Positions 46,701 through 57,276 of a stretch of 64,000 bases of DNA are shown here, piece by piece. Source of the stretch: Ditylenchus dipsaci (Eukaryota; Nematoda; Chromadorea; Rhabditida; Anguinidae). The first letter of the stretch is position 1, and each line of letters begins with the position of its first letter. The notes under the pieces are model-generated. The model was not told the origin of the DNA. It searched no databases and was given only the letters and a program-made list of their open reading frames with translations. The position numbers were made by a program, and so were the translations under genes. The stretch spans positions 434,001-498,000 of the forward strand of contig SADC01001289.1 in assembly GCA_004194705.1 (NCBI GenBank), in the 5' to 3' direction.

Positions 46701-49458
46701 AGTTTGTGAGGATAAACCGCTTGATTGAACAAATTGACCATGCCACGAGATATAGACCGTCAAAGTTAGGGGGCTATTATAGCAGCGAGATTTTTTCAAT
46801 TTTGTCCGTGAAGTCATTACACTCAGCAAAGGATTTAACGAGGGAATAGCTATAAAATTAGGTTTTTCATTAAAAATTTCTGTTAGTACAATCTTTTAGC
46901 CAAGATGCAGAGTTTCAAAATGATATATTGACAAGCCAAATCTACTTAAAAAAAATTTCAAAAGAAATTTATTGGTCCACACTCAGTCTTGAACTCGGCC
47001 TGGTCAATAGCTAATTTCAAAGACTCGCATCTTAGCTACAAGATAGTACTAACCAAAATTTTGAGTGTAGGAGCAAACTTTAGGGCCATTGAAGAAGCCA
47101 AAAAGCCTACCTGTTTTTTCAAAAGTCTCTTTTCCCTCCATTTTACCTCCAGGGATCACCTAAACAAAAGTTTTTTGTTTCTGAATAAGAAAGTCGACAG
47201 AAAAACACATACGGAGCATTGGACGGGTTTTTTATCCTTGTTCATGGCTATTATTAACATGACCTTGAAATCCTTACCGTACCCATTTACACATAATACC
47301 ATAAATTTTTGTTTGTTTCCTGCCTCATTTCGGCCACTTCCTTCTTCACCATCCATAGATTCACCTTCACAAGCTAACAAAATAAGTAAAAAGACAATAG
47401 CACATTTAGAAAAAGCATTCATTTTCAAAAAATCTTTAATTCCCAGTTTTAGCAATGCTCAAATAATAGTAAACAAGAAAATAATAATAATTTCTCAGGC
47501 CTATCTATCCAATATTTATATGATGCACTGTTAGTGTTAGCATATCGGAATCGTTGGATGAAAATCAATTTTATTTTCTTTCTCTGCCGTTTTACGGTTT
47601 GCTATTTCGTTGATTTTTGTTAAAGAACGCCCGCAAGATAGAGCCAGCACAGCAGTTCAAGTTCTGAGGTGTGTTAGATGAGGTTTAGAGACATAGTGTG
47701 AATAAAGCTCAAAGATGGGCTAGATCAGGTTTAAAGGTGGGATAGATCAGGCTCAGAGGTGGATCTCAGTCTTAAGACCAGTGCTGGGTTATTCTCCGAT
47801 CTTGGCTTCGAGGTTTTCCGAGCTAAGACAAAGAGCAGGAGCGAAAATTTTGAAGCAGAGAGCCAAAAGCAGAAGCAAACTTTTTTTGTCTAGAAGCCCT
47901 CTAAAAAATATTTGGCTCTCTATTTGCGCCCGAGCCAATAGCAAAAATCACAGGAACCAAGAGAAAAATTATGAGTATAAGAGCCAAGATCAAGAGCTGG
48001 AGCGAAAATTTTTGTAATGCTAAGCACTGCTTAAGACTAAAATTTTTTACAGCATGGAGGGTATGAAGCTCAAGAATGTTTGACAGAAACATATGACGTT
48101 ATCGTAGATCTTACTTTCCATTAGTATTTCACAATCAAAAAGATTAGTGTAATTTATATTTGCAGAGCACGCCTATTAAGTGTTCGCCTTGGTCCTGGCT
48201 CTCCATTCTTTGGAAATCTTCTGAAAACTACATGCTCAATCGATGAAATTTGTTTGTCAGACTCTATTCCTGAGGCTGGTGAGAGATATCCCAACAAAAT
48301 ACTAGAAGTCCAGCTAGAAACCATTCGACCACCTAAAATCAGTGTCACAAAAGGTTGTTTTAATTTAAAAAAAATTTAAAATAACAAAATTTACTCGTAC
48401 AATTTAGATCTGGCCAAGTTGAGTTTCATCGGCTCAGCTACTTTTCTATTAGCGGATGGAACCCACCAGCCCATCGGTCGGATTCCTTTTGCTACGACAA
48501 TTCAACTGGCTGTTAAAATGTTTAGGCCTGACTCTCCCAGATTAGATGGTAATTTTTTAAAATTTTTCGGATATTAACACGGGGATTCCTAAGTGTAATA
48601 ATGGTTTCTATAAGGGTCTTAGAATCTGCAGAGCACGAATATTACAAAGTCGGACGAAAGCTCAGACAAACCGTTTACTCATGAGCATAAAAAATCTGCA
48701 GTGAATGAATCCAAAGCTCACCAGCCTGATGAAAAAATTCTACCTGACTTTGTGGCTCTAGTCTGTAGGTCGACACCAAGATTGGGTTTTGAGGTATTGC
48801 ACTTAATTTCGGAGGTCAGATTTTGCAAAATTTGTGATGAGCAGGCTCTAAAACTCTCTGAGGAACCAGGTTTTGTTCGAAAAAAGTGGAAAAATCCTTA
48901 CAGAAGTTCAACTATTAAGAATATTTTTTGAATTGGCGGGCGACAATTAATGTCTGAGACGGCAATGGCCCTTTGATTTTTAAAATCCAGGTCATCCAGC
49001 TAGATATTCATCTGGTCAGGTGGTACCCACCCAAGGTTTTAAAGTTCGGCACGGAATGCTAATAGAACCAGTGCCGAATTTGGACTTGAAAGTAAACAGC
49101 TTGTATTTCAGTGGCCTTGAACATCATTAAACTGGAAATACTGGAAGACGTCGATTTCTTTGAACTGTCGACTGAGACTTTGAGAGGATTTAGAGATGCC
49201 ATTAAAGGAGCAATAGAAAACACAGCAAAAAAAGTTTTAGTGGGTGGCGTAGACACGAGACCGCTAGCCAACAAACTGAAAAGATATGGACTTAGCAAAT
49301 TCGGATTATCTTTGCTTAATGGTGGTCTTGTACTATTACAAGCCGATGTGGATGTCTACAAACTGGTGTTTGAAGAAGATGAAGAGACTGAAAGAACAGC
49401 TAATAATGCTAATTTTGCACAATTCCAACCTCCTTTAACACCACCTGTTTTTGGATAA
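37785..49458 (+). CDS. BPI/LBP-family secreted lipid-binding protein, 12 exons
   Basis: Exons: 37785-38163, 38934-39050, 39099-39162, 39215-39384, 40200-40363, 40408-40531, 40801-40962, 41625-42082, 42987-43408, 48166-48353, 48408-48548, 49112-49458. Every junction is in phase and the total is 911 codons plus TAA. Residues 1-23 form a likely signal peptide (hydrophobic YIFFAILFC). Domain 1 starts YVGIRIRFNEPFFEETARL, continues VQNIKIM and FRITGF, and has the two cysteines (MQSCELRSG and STICNQIEQT) that match the disulfide of BPI. Exon 9 opens with the BPI link region (GVGINGDVFLKG). Domain 2 follows in exons 9-12: KISV, PIGRIPFATTIQLAV, LNIIKLEILEDVDFF, then KFGLSLLNGGLVLLQADVDV, the classic BPI end. 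Between the domains, exons 6-8 add about 248 highly charged, Q/S/K/E-rich residues. Family members bind lipids such as LPS; the ligand here is unknown. Exons 6 and 7 use weak sites and are the least certain part. Intron 9 (4.8 kb) holds an antisense Nudix gene. Confidence 0.85.
38353..38867. repeat. palindrome of tRNA-like units in BPI intron 1
   Basis: Left arm (plus): GGTGCGCAGGTTCGACCCCAG, B-box-like, after a degraded A-box region. Right arm (minus): TGGCGCAGTGGAGAAGCGC as A box and GCGCAGGTTCGATCC as B box. Related to 27560-27872. The loop is about 300 nt and contains GCCAACTTTTTTT-type and AAATACTCTTTGGAA repeats. It ends about 67 nt before exon 2. Confidence 0.7.
39525..40187. repeat. 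ACCGTATT-family element in BPI intron 4
   Basis: TACCGTTCTGTCTCTATTAGAAG to CTTCTATTAGGAAGAATACGGTA, with the CAAAATCGTG.TTTTGGC interior as in 10494-11164. A pogo-type palindrome (39689-40100) is nested inside. The right end is only 12 nt from exon 5. Confidence 0.8.
39689..40100. repeat. CAGTCAAACCTCG palindrome, TA target duplication
   Basis: TA-CAGTCAAACCTCGATAAACG to CGAGGTTTGACTG-TA; arms about 200 nt, centre GGGCACCC..GGGAGCCC near 39880. Confidence 0.85.
43572..43989. repeat. CAGTTAAACC palindrome in BPI intron 9
   Basis: TA-CAGTTAAACCACGATTTAACG to CGTTAAATCAAGGTTTGACTG-TA. Same family and length as 5386-5810. Confidence 0.85.
44203..44300. repeat. fragment of CAGTC..CTCG element
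   Basis: TACAGTCTACTCTCGAAATAG..AAGTTCGTTCCCGCC; no opposite end found. Similar fragments occur near 20748 and 37278-37345. Confidence 0.5.
44615..47422 (-). CDS. secreted Nudix hydrolase-like protein, intact paralog 1
   Basis: Six exons on the minus strand: 47213-47422, 47111-47159, 44990-45046, 44898-44932, 44779-44850, 44615-44731. All phases agree; 179 aa. Residues 1-22 (MNAFSKCAIVFLLILLACEG) are a signal peptide. A charged segment follows. Exon 2 encodes VIPGGKMEGKETFEKT and exon 3 AHREVLEEAETYVG; joined by splicing these form the Nudix box GX5EX7REUXEE, so a metal-dependent nucleoside-diphosphate-linked hydrolase fold is expected. The usual Gly two residues after EE is Glu. The C-terminus is lysine-rich. 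The start is placed at the Met that aligns with paralog 2. The gene lies entirely inside BPI intron 9 on the opposite strand. Export of a Nudix enzyme is unusual and the substrate is unknown. Confidence 0.85.
45107..45876. repeat. 770-bp TTAA-bounded hairpin in two introns at once
   Basis: TTAAAGGACCATGGTCGTGC to GCACGACCATGGTCCTTTAA. Arms include GGCCCAGCAATTGTTGAAATTTGAATTGGCGGG and mirrored inner blocks (GGGTCGGATCC, GAAGTGTCGTGTGCTC). It lies in intron 2 of the Nudix gene and intron 9 of the BPI gene. Confidence 0.85.
46087..46302. repeat. GGCGCTACTC MITE
   Basis: Second copy of the 35482-35709 element: AGGCGCTACTCAGTTTCACCCC to GGTAAAA.CAAGTAGCGTCC. No target duplication remains. Confidence 0.7.
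46335..46490. repeat. ACCAAGGC-family inverted repeat
   Basis: TTGCCAAAATATGCCTTTGGCCCCCTGTTGTT mirrored by AACAACGGGGAGGACCAAGGCATATTTTGGCAA. Confidence 0.7.
47513..47520 (-). promoter_or_regulatory. TATA box of Nudix paralog 1
   Basis: TATAAATA on the minus strand, about 91 nt before the ATG, in the context CATCATATAAATA. The same context and distance occur before paralog 2, which supports it as a conserved core promoter. Confidence 0.65.
48603..49095 (+). other. unassigned coding-like segments in BPI intron 11
   Basis: One frame at 48622-48800 reads ITKSDESSDKPFTHEHKKSA and DFVALVCRSTPRLGF; another at 48980-49090 reads QGFKVRHGMLIEPVPNLDLK. Direct splicing 48548 to 49112 keeps the BPI fold without them. 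The second begins in a compatible phase after CAG but has no compatible exit. They may be alternative or relic exons. A lone end of the GGACCAT family (GAATTGGCGGGCGACA..GGCAATGGCCCTTTGA) lies at 48930-48976. Confidence 0.35.
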
Positions 49459-49487
49459 ATTGCAATTTAGTTGATTGTTAAAGATTT

Positions 49488-49515
49488 GTAAATAAAAACA
49501 AAATGTCAATAAAGA
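49488..49515 (+). terminator. polyadenylation signals of the BPI gene
   Basis: Two AATAAA motifs (about 49491 and 49509) lie 30-55 nt beyond the stop codon. Confidence 0.6.
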
Positions 49516-49559
49516 GATATTGTCAATGTATTGAAAAAAAACTTCAGTTCAATAATCAT

Positions 49560-50921
49560 AAACTTCGGCGCTAGTAGCGAATAACTTCCTCCAAGTAGCT
49601 GTAACTACCCTTGTTTTTAGGCTAAGCCTCAAGGTAGGCTGGTCTATATTATCCGGATCTAAAAAAAAATCTACTGCGATGGGGTATCGGGTATTTCTCA
49701 CTAATGTTTCAAAAAACATAATTGTTTGGTTTATTTGTTATTTGGTATCATGGTTTAGGTACCCATGTACCGATGGTGGTACGCAGGTCACGGTCCGCTG
49801 AGTAATTCTGTCGTAAGTCTGGCTGCCTAATTCTCACTCATGATATGGGCTTGGAAAGCAGTGTGTTCTTCGCTCATGATCGGAACCAGATACTGATGCT
49901 CACTAATGATCTGCAGCAGCGAAGCTAGCAACCTGTTTTGAACTCATGACCAGGGTAGGGAATCGATGTTTATGACGGCAATGGAATAATTATGTAATTT
50001 TCTCGAAATTGCCATACCGATATTAATTGTATATCATTTCGTAGAGGAATCTCTCTGGTACGATACAGTGCTTACAGATTTGGTATATGAACCTATTTTA
50101 GGGTGTTCACGGGTTGTTTTATGGGTGAAATTTCAAATTTTTGTGCAGATGCTTTTTTCGGCACCGGCTCCGTAGAGGTTTGTTATGCACTATTTTGTAG
50201 AAGGAGTATTGCTTTACAAAGCCTATAAAAAAGTTCCTATGATAATATGTTTTTTATATGAATTGTTGAGCTCCGGGACCGAAACCGTAAATTCGACTTA
50301 AGTTTTTATAGTTTTCGATCGCTTTTTAACAACCACAATTCATGTACCATGATAAATTTGAAAAAAAACATCTTGACAACAAAGCACGAACATACTCCTG
50401 TGATTTGGTTTGGGCCTTGACCATCCGCAGGTTATTCGGAAATCAGGGACCGAACCACAAAAAGACTAAGCAGAAATCGTGTTTTTGACTTTATATACCC
50501 AACCAACATTGTCGGCCAAAAAATTAATCTATGAGAACAGATTTTTGAAAAGCGTCCTAGAAAAAAGTTACGACCATTTCAAAAGTGGCGCATTTCTTAA
50601 AATATCTTCTATACTGATTTTTAACTAAAAAATATGAAGGCTAAAACATTTGTAATAATTTTATTGTCTTAAAGCATAATAACAAATGAGAATAAAAAGT
50701 CAGCAGAATGTTTTATAATAACATTGTTCAATTTTGTCCTTGAAAACTTGAAAATATGAAAAGTGCAAATAAATAATTTTTGAGACTTTTAAGCAATATT
50801 TTCAAAAAAAAACAGCAGGGTGGACCAAGACAAATTTTTGAGAACTCTCGTTTTTGACAAAGTTTGCCTAGACTATAAAAGATTAGAGTTTGCTACTAAC
50901 GTTTTCCAGCTTCCAACCCGG
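49560..50921. other. intergenic AT-rich DNA
   Basis: Contains a fragment like 13800-13880 around 50400-50500. No exon supported. Confidence 0.4.
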
Positions 50922-52180
50922 CTAAAAGCACTGGTTCGTATTTTTTTTTATTTGCTGTTTAGCTTTCTTTTCTGTCATCCATTCTGGAGTTCTGGCTTCA
51001 CTAAGGTCTATCTGAAATTTAGAAATATTTGCAACTTTATGCAAAATCGCCACTCACGCCTTCTAATTATCCAGCAGTCGCTTTTCGACAATGTCGGGAT
51101 ACATATAATTTAATATCTTTTGGTATTTTCTGAAATGAAGTATTGTGAATCTCATCATTCACAATGAAAATACCTTGGTTTTATCTGTGTCTTTGAAACT
51201 TTCAACAGCTAAAAAATTTGAAATATAACAGATATTGAAAATCGCAGAAAATTATGGATCTCACATGCTAAATGAGCCGAGTCAACAAACATTTTAGTTT
51301 CTTCTAATAATTCTCTGTGAGCTGAAAAGAGAACGAATTATTCGACAATTAGTTTTTTGACGCTACTCTTTAATAATTAAACCGCCTCCCCCTCCTTCAT
51401 CCCTCCAAACTACTCGGAAATCTATTACGAACCTCGATTTACAGAATATTTTTTTGGAATCTGAGTGTTAAAATATGGCTTTTTGAATAAAAAAATGACC
51501 AAAATCCAAGTTTTTTCAATTTTTCCGGATCTTCGTCATTGTTTTGAGGATTATTTTAAAGACCATATCTTAACAATCAGATAAAAGTTCTGTAGATTGG
51601 GTTTGTAGCTCTTGATTTGCGCTACAACATGGTGCTGAGACGTATACATTAGGCACTAATCCCTATATTTAACTTTCGATCACTCAAAGTGATGAAAATA
51701 TCGGTCAACTTCTGAAAATGATTTCACAAGTAACTGGACTCAAACACCGTTCTCATTTAAACAGAGTTGAAGACGCCATTCTCCAGGTGGTGTCCACGAG
51801 ACAATAGAGTTAGGGAAGCCAGTTTCTGTTCCAACATTAAATGACACGTGCTCTAAGCCTACCTGCTTTTTCAAATGTCTCATTTCCCTCCAGTTTACCT
51901 CCAGGAATCACCTTAACAAACATTTTTTGTTTCTGAATAAGAAAGTGAATAGATAATCACCTACATAGTACTGTTTGCCCTTATCCGTGCCCTGTCCTTT
52001 TATCAACATAACTTTCAAATTATTGCCTTTTCCTTCTACACATAATACCATAAGTTTTTGTTGATTTCCCTCCTCATTTCGGCCACTTCCTTCTGCTTGG
52101 TCTCCATGATTCATAGACTCACTCTCACAAGCCAATGAAATAAGTAAAAAGACAATAACAAACTTAGACAAAGCAGTCAT
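50922..52180 (-). pseudogene. secreted Nudix paralog 2, in-frame stop and lost C-terminus
   Basis: The same six-exon structure as paralog 1, with identical lengths for exons 2-5: 51965-52180, 51863-51911, 51265-51321, 51174-51208, 51058-51129, then about 50922-51011. Signal peptide MTALSKFVIVFLLISLACES. The Nudix box is complete across exons 2-3 (VIPGGKLEGNETFEKA, HRELLEETKMF), with Lys in place of the usual Gly. Exon 5 contains TAA at 51067-51069 where paralog 1 has a glutamate codon, and the last exon stops early after KAKQQIKK. Promoter and splice sites look preserved, so loss may be recent. Confidence 0.8.
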
Positions 52181-52267
52181 TTTTCAAAATTTGTTGAATC
52201 TAGGTTTTATCAATACTAAAATGATAGTTGACAAAAAAATAATAATTTCTTATTCTTATTTGTTGAC

Positions 52268-52275
52268 TATTTATA
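52268..52275 (-). promoter_or_regulatory. TATA box of Nudix paralog 2
   Basis: TATAAATA in the context CATCATATAAATA, 88 nt before the ATG, matching paralog 1. Confidence 0.6.
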
Positions 52276-52746
52276 TGATGTACTGCAGTGATCACTTAGC
52301 AATTAGCCGATCAAAATCATTGCTTGTTTTTTCCTCTACCATTATACGTTCTGCTATTTCATAATTTTTTTCTAAGGACTCTACGTAGAGTCGCCTTCTC
52401 GAAAAACAATTCTTAAAACATAGCCACTCGAAAATTGATCAAGCGTATTTAAAAAATTCGAGCTCTTTTTCATAATAGTACAGCCAAAAAGTTTTTTAAA
52501 TTAAGAGGTCACTCGAAATTATATGTATTTTCAATGTTTCATAAAATTCTGCCTTTGTAAATGCAGAATTTTTGTGCTAACGTCTATCGTGTCTACATTG
52601 TGTTTGCCAATACTACTAAAGTCGTTTCACGAACAATTTCCTGTGTTTCTCATTTTACAAGTCATAATTATTATTACTATCAGTCATCACTTGGTTACCA
52701 TACCGAGTGGTTCAAAAGTCATTGTTCTTTTTTAAGCAGTTGCTTA

Positions 52747-54030
52747 ACACGCCCAATACGAATTCGTAGACCGGTATTTTGTGACTCAAAATTTCATGCT
52801 GAACACGATGGTGCGGGTTTTTCTCGCTTCAATCATTGAAAAAAGGATCCGGAAGGTAACAAGTTGGGGATGGTAAAAATCCAGCTAGATACCCACAAAT
52901 TTTCGAGTGGCGTGCTGTTATTTCTATAGCACACCTAAATTATCGCAAGAAGCTCAGCTTTGTATTGCTACTTAACGTAGCCTGTTTTTGTCCATAAAGT
53001 CATTCTAAATCACCACTTATTTAAGGTGAAGAATTCTCATTGAGTCTAATTCTGACTTTCTACAAGCTGTAACTTTATCTTAAGACAACACCTAGCTAAA
53101 TATATTTACACAAAAGATGAGCAGAGCTTTGCGGTTATTTTGACACTAAATACAGCAATATTTTGTTATGAAATCGTGACAAAATATGCAAAAATAATAT
53201 ATAAGTTTGGTCACAAACTTCCTCTGAGGTTTTTCACGCATTAAATCCTGAATTTCGACACTTGATTCATGTTGAGCAAAGTCGATTTGCTTATGAAACT
53301 AGTTTTTAAATTCATGAGTCACTGTCAAATTTTGAATTCCGCTCAAGACAATAAATATTCGATTTTCAAAATGGAATGTTCATTGTCTTGAGCGGAATTC
53401 GAAAATTGACAGTGACTTATGAATTTGAAAACTAGTTTCAAAATTAAATCAACCTTGCTGAACATGAATCCAGTGTTGAAATTCAGGATTTGAAAACCTT
53501 AGAAGAAGTGTGTGATCCATGCATGCATTTTTTTTGCATATTTTGCCACGTTTTATATCAATATTATATATACAATTTTATATCAAATCATTGCTGTATT
53601 TAGTGTCAAAAAACCGTAAGGCTCTGCTGATTTTTGTCTCTAAATTAAATGGTCTTAAAGTTAAGTTACAGCTTGTAATAAGTGAAGATTAGACTCAATG
53701 AGAATCCCTTTCCTAACCAAAAAGTTAAGGTTTAGATTGACTTTATAAACAAAAACAGGCTATATTTAGTATTATTAGAAGGCTGAGCTCCTTGCGGTCA
53801 TTTTAGTGCGTCATAAACGGGGGTGCACAATAGAAACCACAGCACACGACTCGAAAATTTGTGGGTATCCGGCTGGATTTTTACCATCCCCAACTCGTTA
53901 CCTTCCTGAACCTTTTTCACCTATTTCCCCAATGATTGAAGCGAGAAAAACCCGCAATATCGTGTTCAGCAAGAAATTCTGAGTCAGAAAATACCAGTCT
54001 ACGAATTTTTCTTGGGCGTGTTGAAACAGG
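52747..54030. repeat. 1.3-kb palindrome
   Basis: AACACGCCCAATACGAATTCGTAGACCGG..ATACC region mirrored at 53990-54030; GAAGCGAGAAAAACCCGC, GTTGGGGATGGTAAAAATCC and GTCTTGAGCGGAATTC blocks pair inward to a centre near 53370. Arms about 600 nt with scattered mismatches. Confidence 0.85.
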
Positions 54031-54215
54031 ACAGACTTTAGGAGGCGAGGGGGTCTATGTTGACTACAAAATGAAATTTACCGAGCCCCAGTTATCACTC
54101 AAGAGGCTTATTGGCAGGTCGGTATATTCCAGTGCAGAATTCAACGGAGAACCCGAATATTGCTTTTTCAAAAAAAAAGTAGGTTTGAGAGGTCAACATA
54201 GCATGTGGAAAATAG

Positions 54216-55154
54216 GGTTATGGGTAAAAATCCCCCCGTAAAAATCCCCCAGCAAAAATCCCCCCAACAAAAATCCCCCAGTAAAAATCCCCCAGCAAAA
54301 TCCCCCCACAAAAATCCCCCAGAATAAAAATTGAAGTGAGGCAAATGTATCTATGCAAATGTATTTCAAAACCACGGTATTCTAACCAAAATCATGTCAT
54401 GAACACTATTTTATAGTTAAAGACGTCCCAGTGCCGATGTAAACCGGAGTACCGAAGCATGAAACGAGGTAATGACTTTATTGCCTGGAGGGTGTAGTAT
54501 AGTCATTGGTTTTACTCACAATACTTTAAGTATAAAGTTAACTCGCAACGCCTAAAGGACCTTAACTCCTATGTGGATAACCTAACCAACTAGGTAAAGC
54601 CACCTGGATACCTGATAACTGGATATTACTAGGTGAGTATCACTGCCGAGGTAGTACTACCCAAGTTCCACCACCTAAGTTCTACCATTTCAGTACAACT
54701 ATTAAGATGCCCTACTACCAATTCTTGGGGAAGTTGAATTATAGATTGTTGCTATGCTAAAGTAACCGAAATAGGAATTTTGAAGCTATTTGGTTAGAAA
54801 AATTGGTATTTGCTGCCAGCATCGGTTAAGATGCTTACATGGTAGCCTCAGGTAGTTAAGGTATTTTTCTAGCTCGATGCGGGGATTCCGAATAGCAAAA
54901 CCGATATTTTGGTATTATCAAACCGTGTTTAGGGTCCCAATTTTGATTAACACATTGATAATATTGACAATAATTTGCTTATTTTAAGTCCGAGTCCGTG
55001 AATAAATGTCCATTTAATTTCAATTTCTATTCTGGGGGATTTGTGCTGGGGGGATTTTTGTGGGGGGATTTTTGCTGGGGGATTTTTGCTGGGGGATTTT
55101 TGTTGGGGGATTTTTGCTGGGGGGATTTTTGCGGGGGGATTTTTACCCATAACC
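54216..55154. mobile_element. fold-back with AAAATCCCCC minisatellite arms, 8-bp duplication
   Basis: GAAAATAG flanks both ends (54208-54215 and 55155-55162). Ends GGTTATGGGTAAAAATCCCCC and complement. Each arm has seven or eight 13-14 nt AAAATCCCCC(C)AGCA units (54228-54325; 55030-55142). The 700-nt core is not palindromic and shows no gene. Confidence 0.85.
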
Positions 55155-55162
55155 GAAAATAG

Positions 55163-56261
55163 AGCATTTTTCAGACTATCCTAAAATTACGTTTTTAGTT
55201 TCTTTTTCATTTATGTCTAGTTAATTACGATAATTCATTCACATGTTTTATGTCAGAATGACCGCCTGTGTCTCTTCTTTCGAATGAGTGTACGTTTTTG
55301 TGTTTATTCATGTAAAATCTAAGATTTTTGCTCAAAATAAAAAATTTATGTCATTTTCTTGAAAACACTGTTTATTGTTAAACTTGCCAACTTCAGTGAG
55401 ATAAGGCCGTTTGTTTGGTCAACGGCGTACACTGTTCGACAGAGTAGGAAAAACTGCATCATTAAATGCTTTGAAAAAAAGTAAAGGGTCTTTAAAAAAA
55501 TCGAAAAGTTAATTTAAAAAAGACTTTGACAGAAAACTTTTTTCCTGCTAAAAATAGCAATATATTGATATTCGTGTTCTTTGTCGAATTCTACACCGGA
55601 AAATACCGACCTGCCGATCGGCCTCTTGAGTGTTCATTTAAGTTTTCGTTTGGACCACTTATCTTTTTCAAATCAAACGATATTGAAATTTTGATTTTGA
55701 GATTCGACCAATTAAAAGTTTGACTTGATATTCTAGTTTTATTAATGAAATTTGATTAATGAAATAGTCTATTTTAAATTTTAAAGCGTATTATTTTAAA
55801 GCGTTCACAAATTTGCCAGGAAAATTCATTAATTTGCCGGAAAAAGCGACACTTCACATACAGTCAAAAATAATTACCCAAGTGATCTAATATATAAAAA
55901 ACGTTATTGGGTTTATTTACCCAGGTATTTGAAAAAAAATGTCATGTTCCTTTTTTTCTCTGTCTTCATGCATTTTGCTATTGCTTTCATTTTCATGTAG
56001 GCGAAATTTAATAGACTGCAATAGAGCCATATTTTTAGCTAGATCATCGCTACATCAACACATGCAGTACAGGCCTAAATTTATTTTAAAGGTAGCTGCC
56101 TTTTTTGCTTGAAAATCATAAGAAGAATGAGCAGATAGGTTTTCGCAACTTGTTACTTATTGGCGTAGCTTGCCAAACAGCTACATGTCTTCTGTTACCA
56201 ATCCAACAATGAAAAAGGCATGGCAAGTCTTGAGCAATAAGATTACCGATAAATGATTTAC
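55163..56261. other. AT-rich intergenic
   Basis: No gene or clear repeat end. Confidence 0.4.
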
Positions 56262-56972
56262 TATCAGGTCGTTGAGTAAGTTCGCAGACTAACCCTTACA
56301 TATTTTTTGAAAAAATTCTTTGCAAAACTATTGAAACTGGCAGTCTAGGTCAAAATTGCACGCTGAGCACGAATCTGTGCTCAGAATTGCATTACAGATT
56401 GTAAAAAGCTGAGAAAACCACCATTTTGACTGCTTACTCTAATTGTGATATGTCATACATTTGTTTTATTCTAGTTTTATTGTATTCAATATTATACTTC
56501 CCAATACAAGCACGGTACCAATGGATTCGCCAGATTAAGCTGAGTCGATTGGTACCATATTTAGACATGATCGGGTCGGTTGTCCGAGCCTTGGGTTATT
56601 CCCTGAAATACTCGAAAATACCGGATTTCGATACCTTTTCGGTACCTTATTTGAGTGTGGTATGCTGGAGTCAACGCTTCTATAATACAAACATAGTACT
56701 AATCGACTCGCCCGATTCAGCTAAGTCGATTAGTACATGTTTGTATTATAGAAGCGTGAAACAAATGTATGACATATCACAATTAGAGTAAGCAGTCAAA
56801 ATGGTGGTTTTCTCAGCTTTTTACAATCTGTAATGCAATTCTGAGCACAGATTCGTGCTCAGCGTGCAATTTTGACCTAGAATTGCCAGTTTCAATAGTT
56901 TTGCAAAGAATTTTTTTTTCAAAAAATATGTAAGGGTTAGTCTGCGAACTTACTGAACGACCTGATAACAAC
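56262..56972. repeat. near-perfect inverted repeat, arms about 260 nt
   Basis: ATCAGGTCGTTGAGTAAGTTCGCAGACTAACCC (left) to its complement at 56935-56970; ATTGCACGCTGAGCACGAAT and GACTGCTTACTCTAATTGTG also mirrored. The core has paired GGTACCA and TTAGTAC..CGATTAGTAC motifs around GACTCG. Confidence 0.85.
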
Positions 56973-57276
56973 ATTCCACACGATTCGCACACCAAGAAAG
57001 TATTGCATTGCAAGATTTACGACTGTTAGTTGAGAGAATGTGAGAATCAAAAAAGCGAGATTTGTGCCTGAAGATTCGCGTTGCATCCTTATATGATGCA
57101 AGATCTGAGCTTGATGATTTGAACGCCAAGGTATGCGCCACCAAAACTAAGAAGCAAGATTTACCAGTCTTAGACAAAAGACTGTGAAATTTGAACTACA
57201 AGATGTGCACACGACGACTACTTATTTGAAAAATGTTATAATTGTTTCTTTCGACTGAAAATTTTACACCTAATTA

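Noticed and set aside
46989..47534. 181-codon plus-strand open frame
   Set aside because: It is the antisense of Nudix exons 1-2 and promoter, whose splice phases and paralogy support the minus strand.
54193..54375. Glycine/phenylalanine-rich open frame, and its proline/lysine-rich partner at 54947-55150
   Set aside because: Both are translations of the AAAATCCCCC minisatellite arms.
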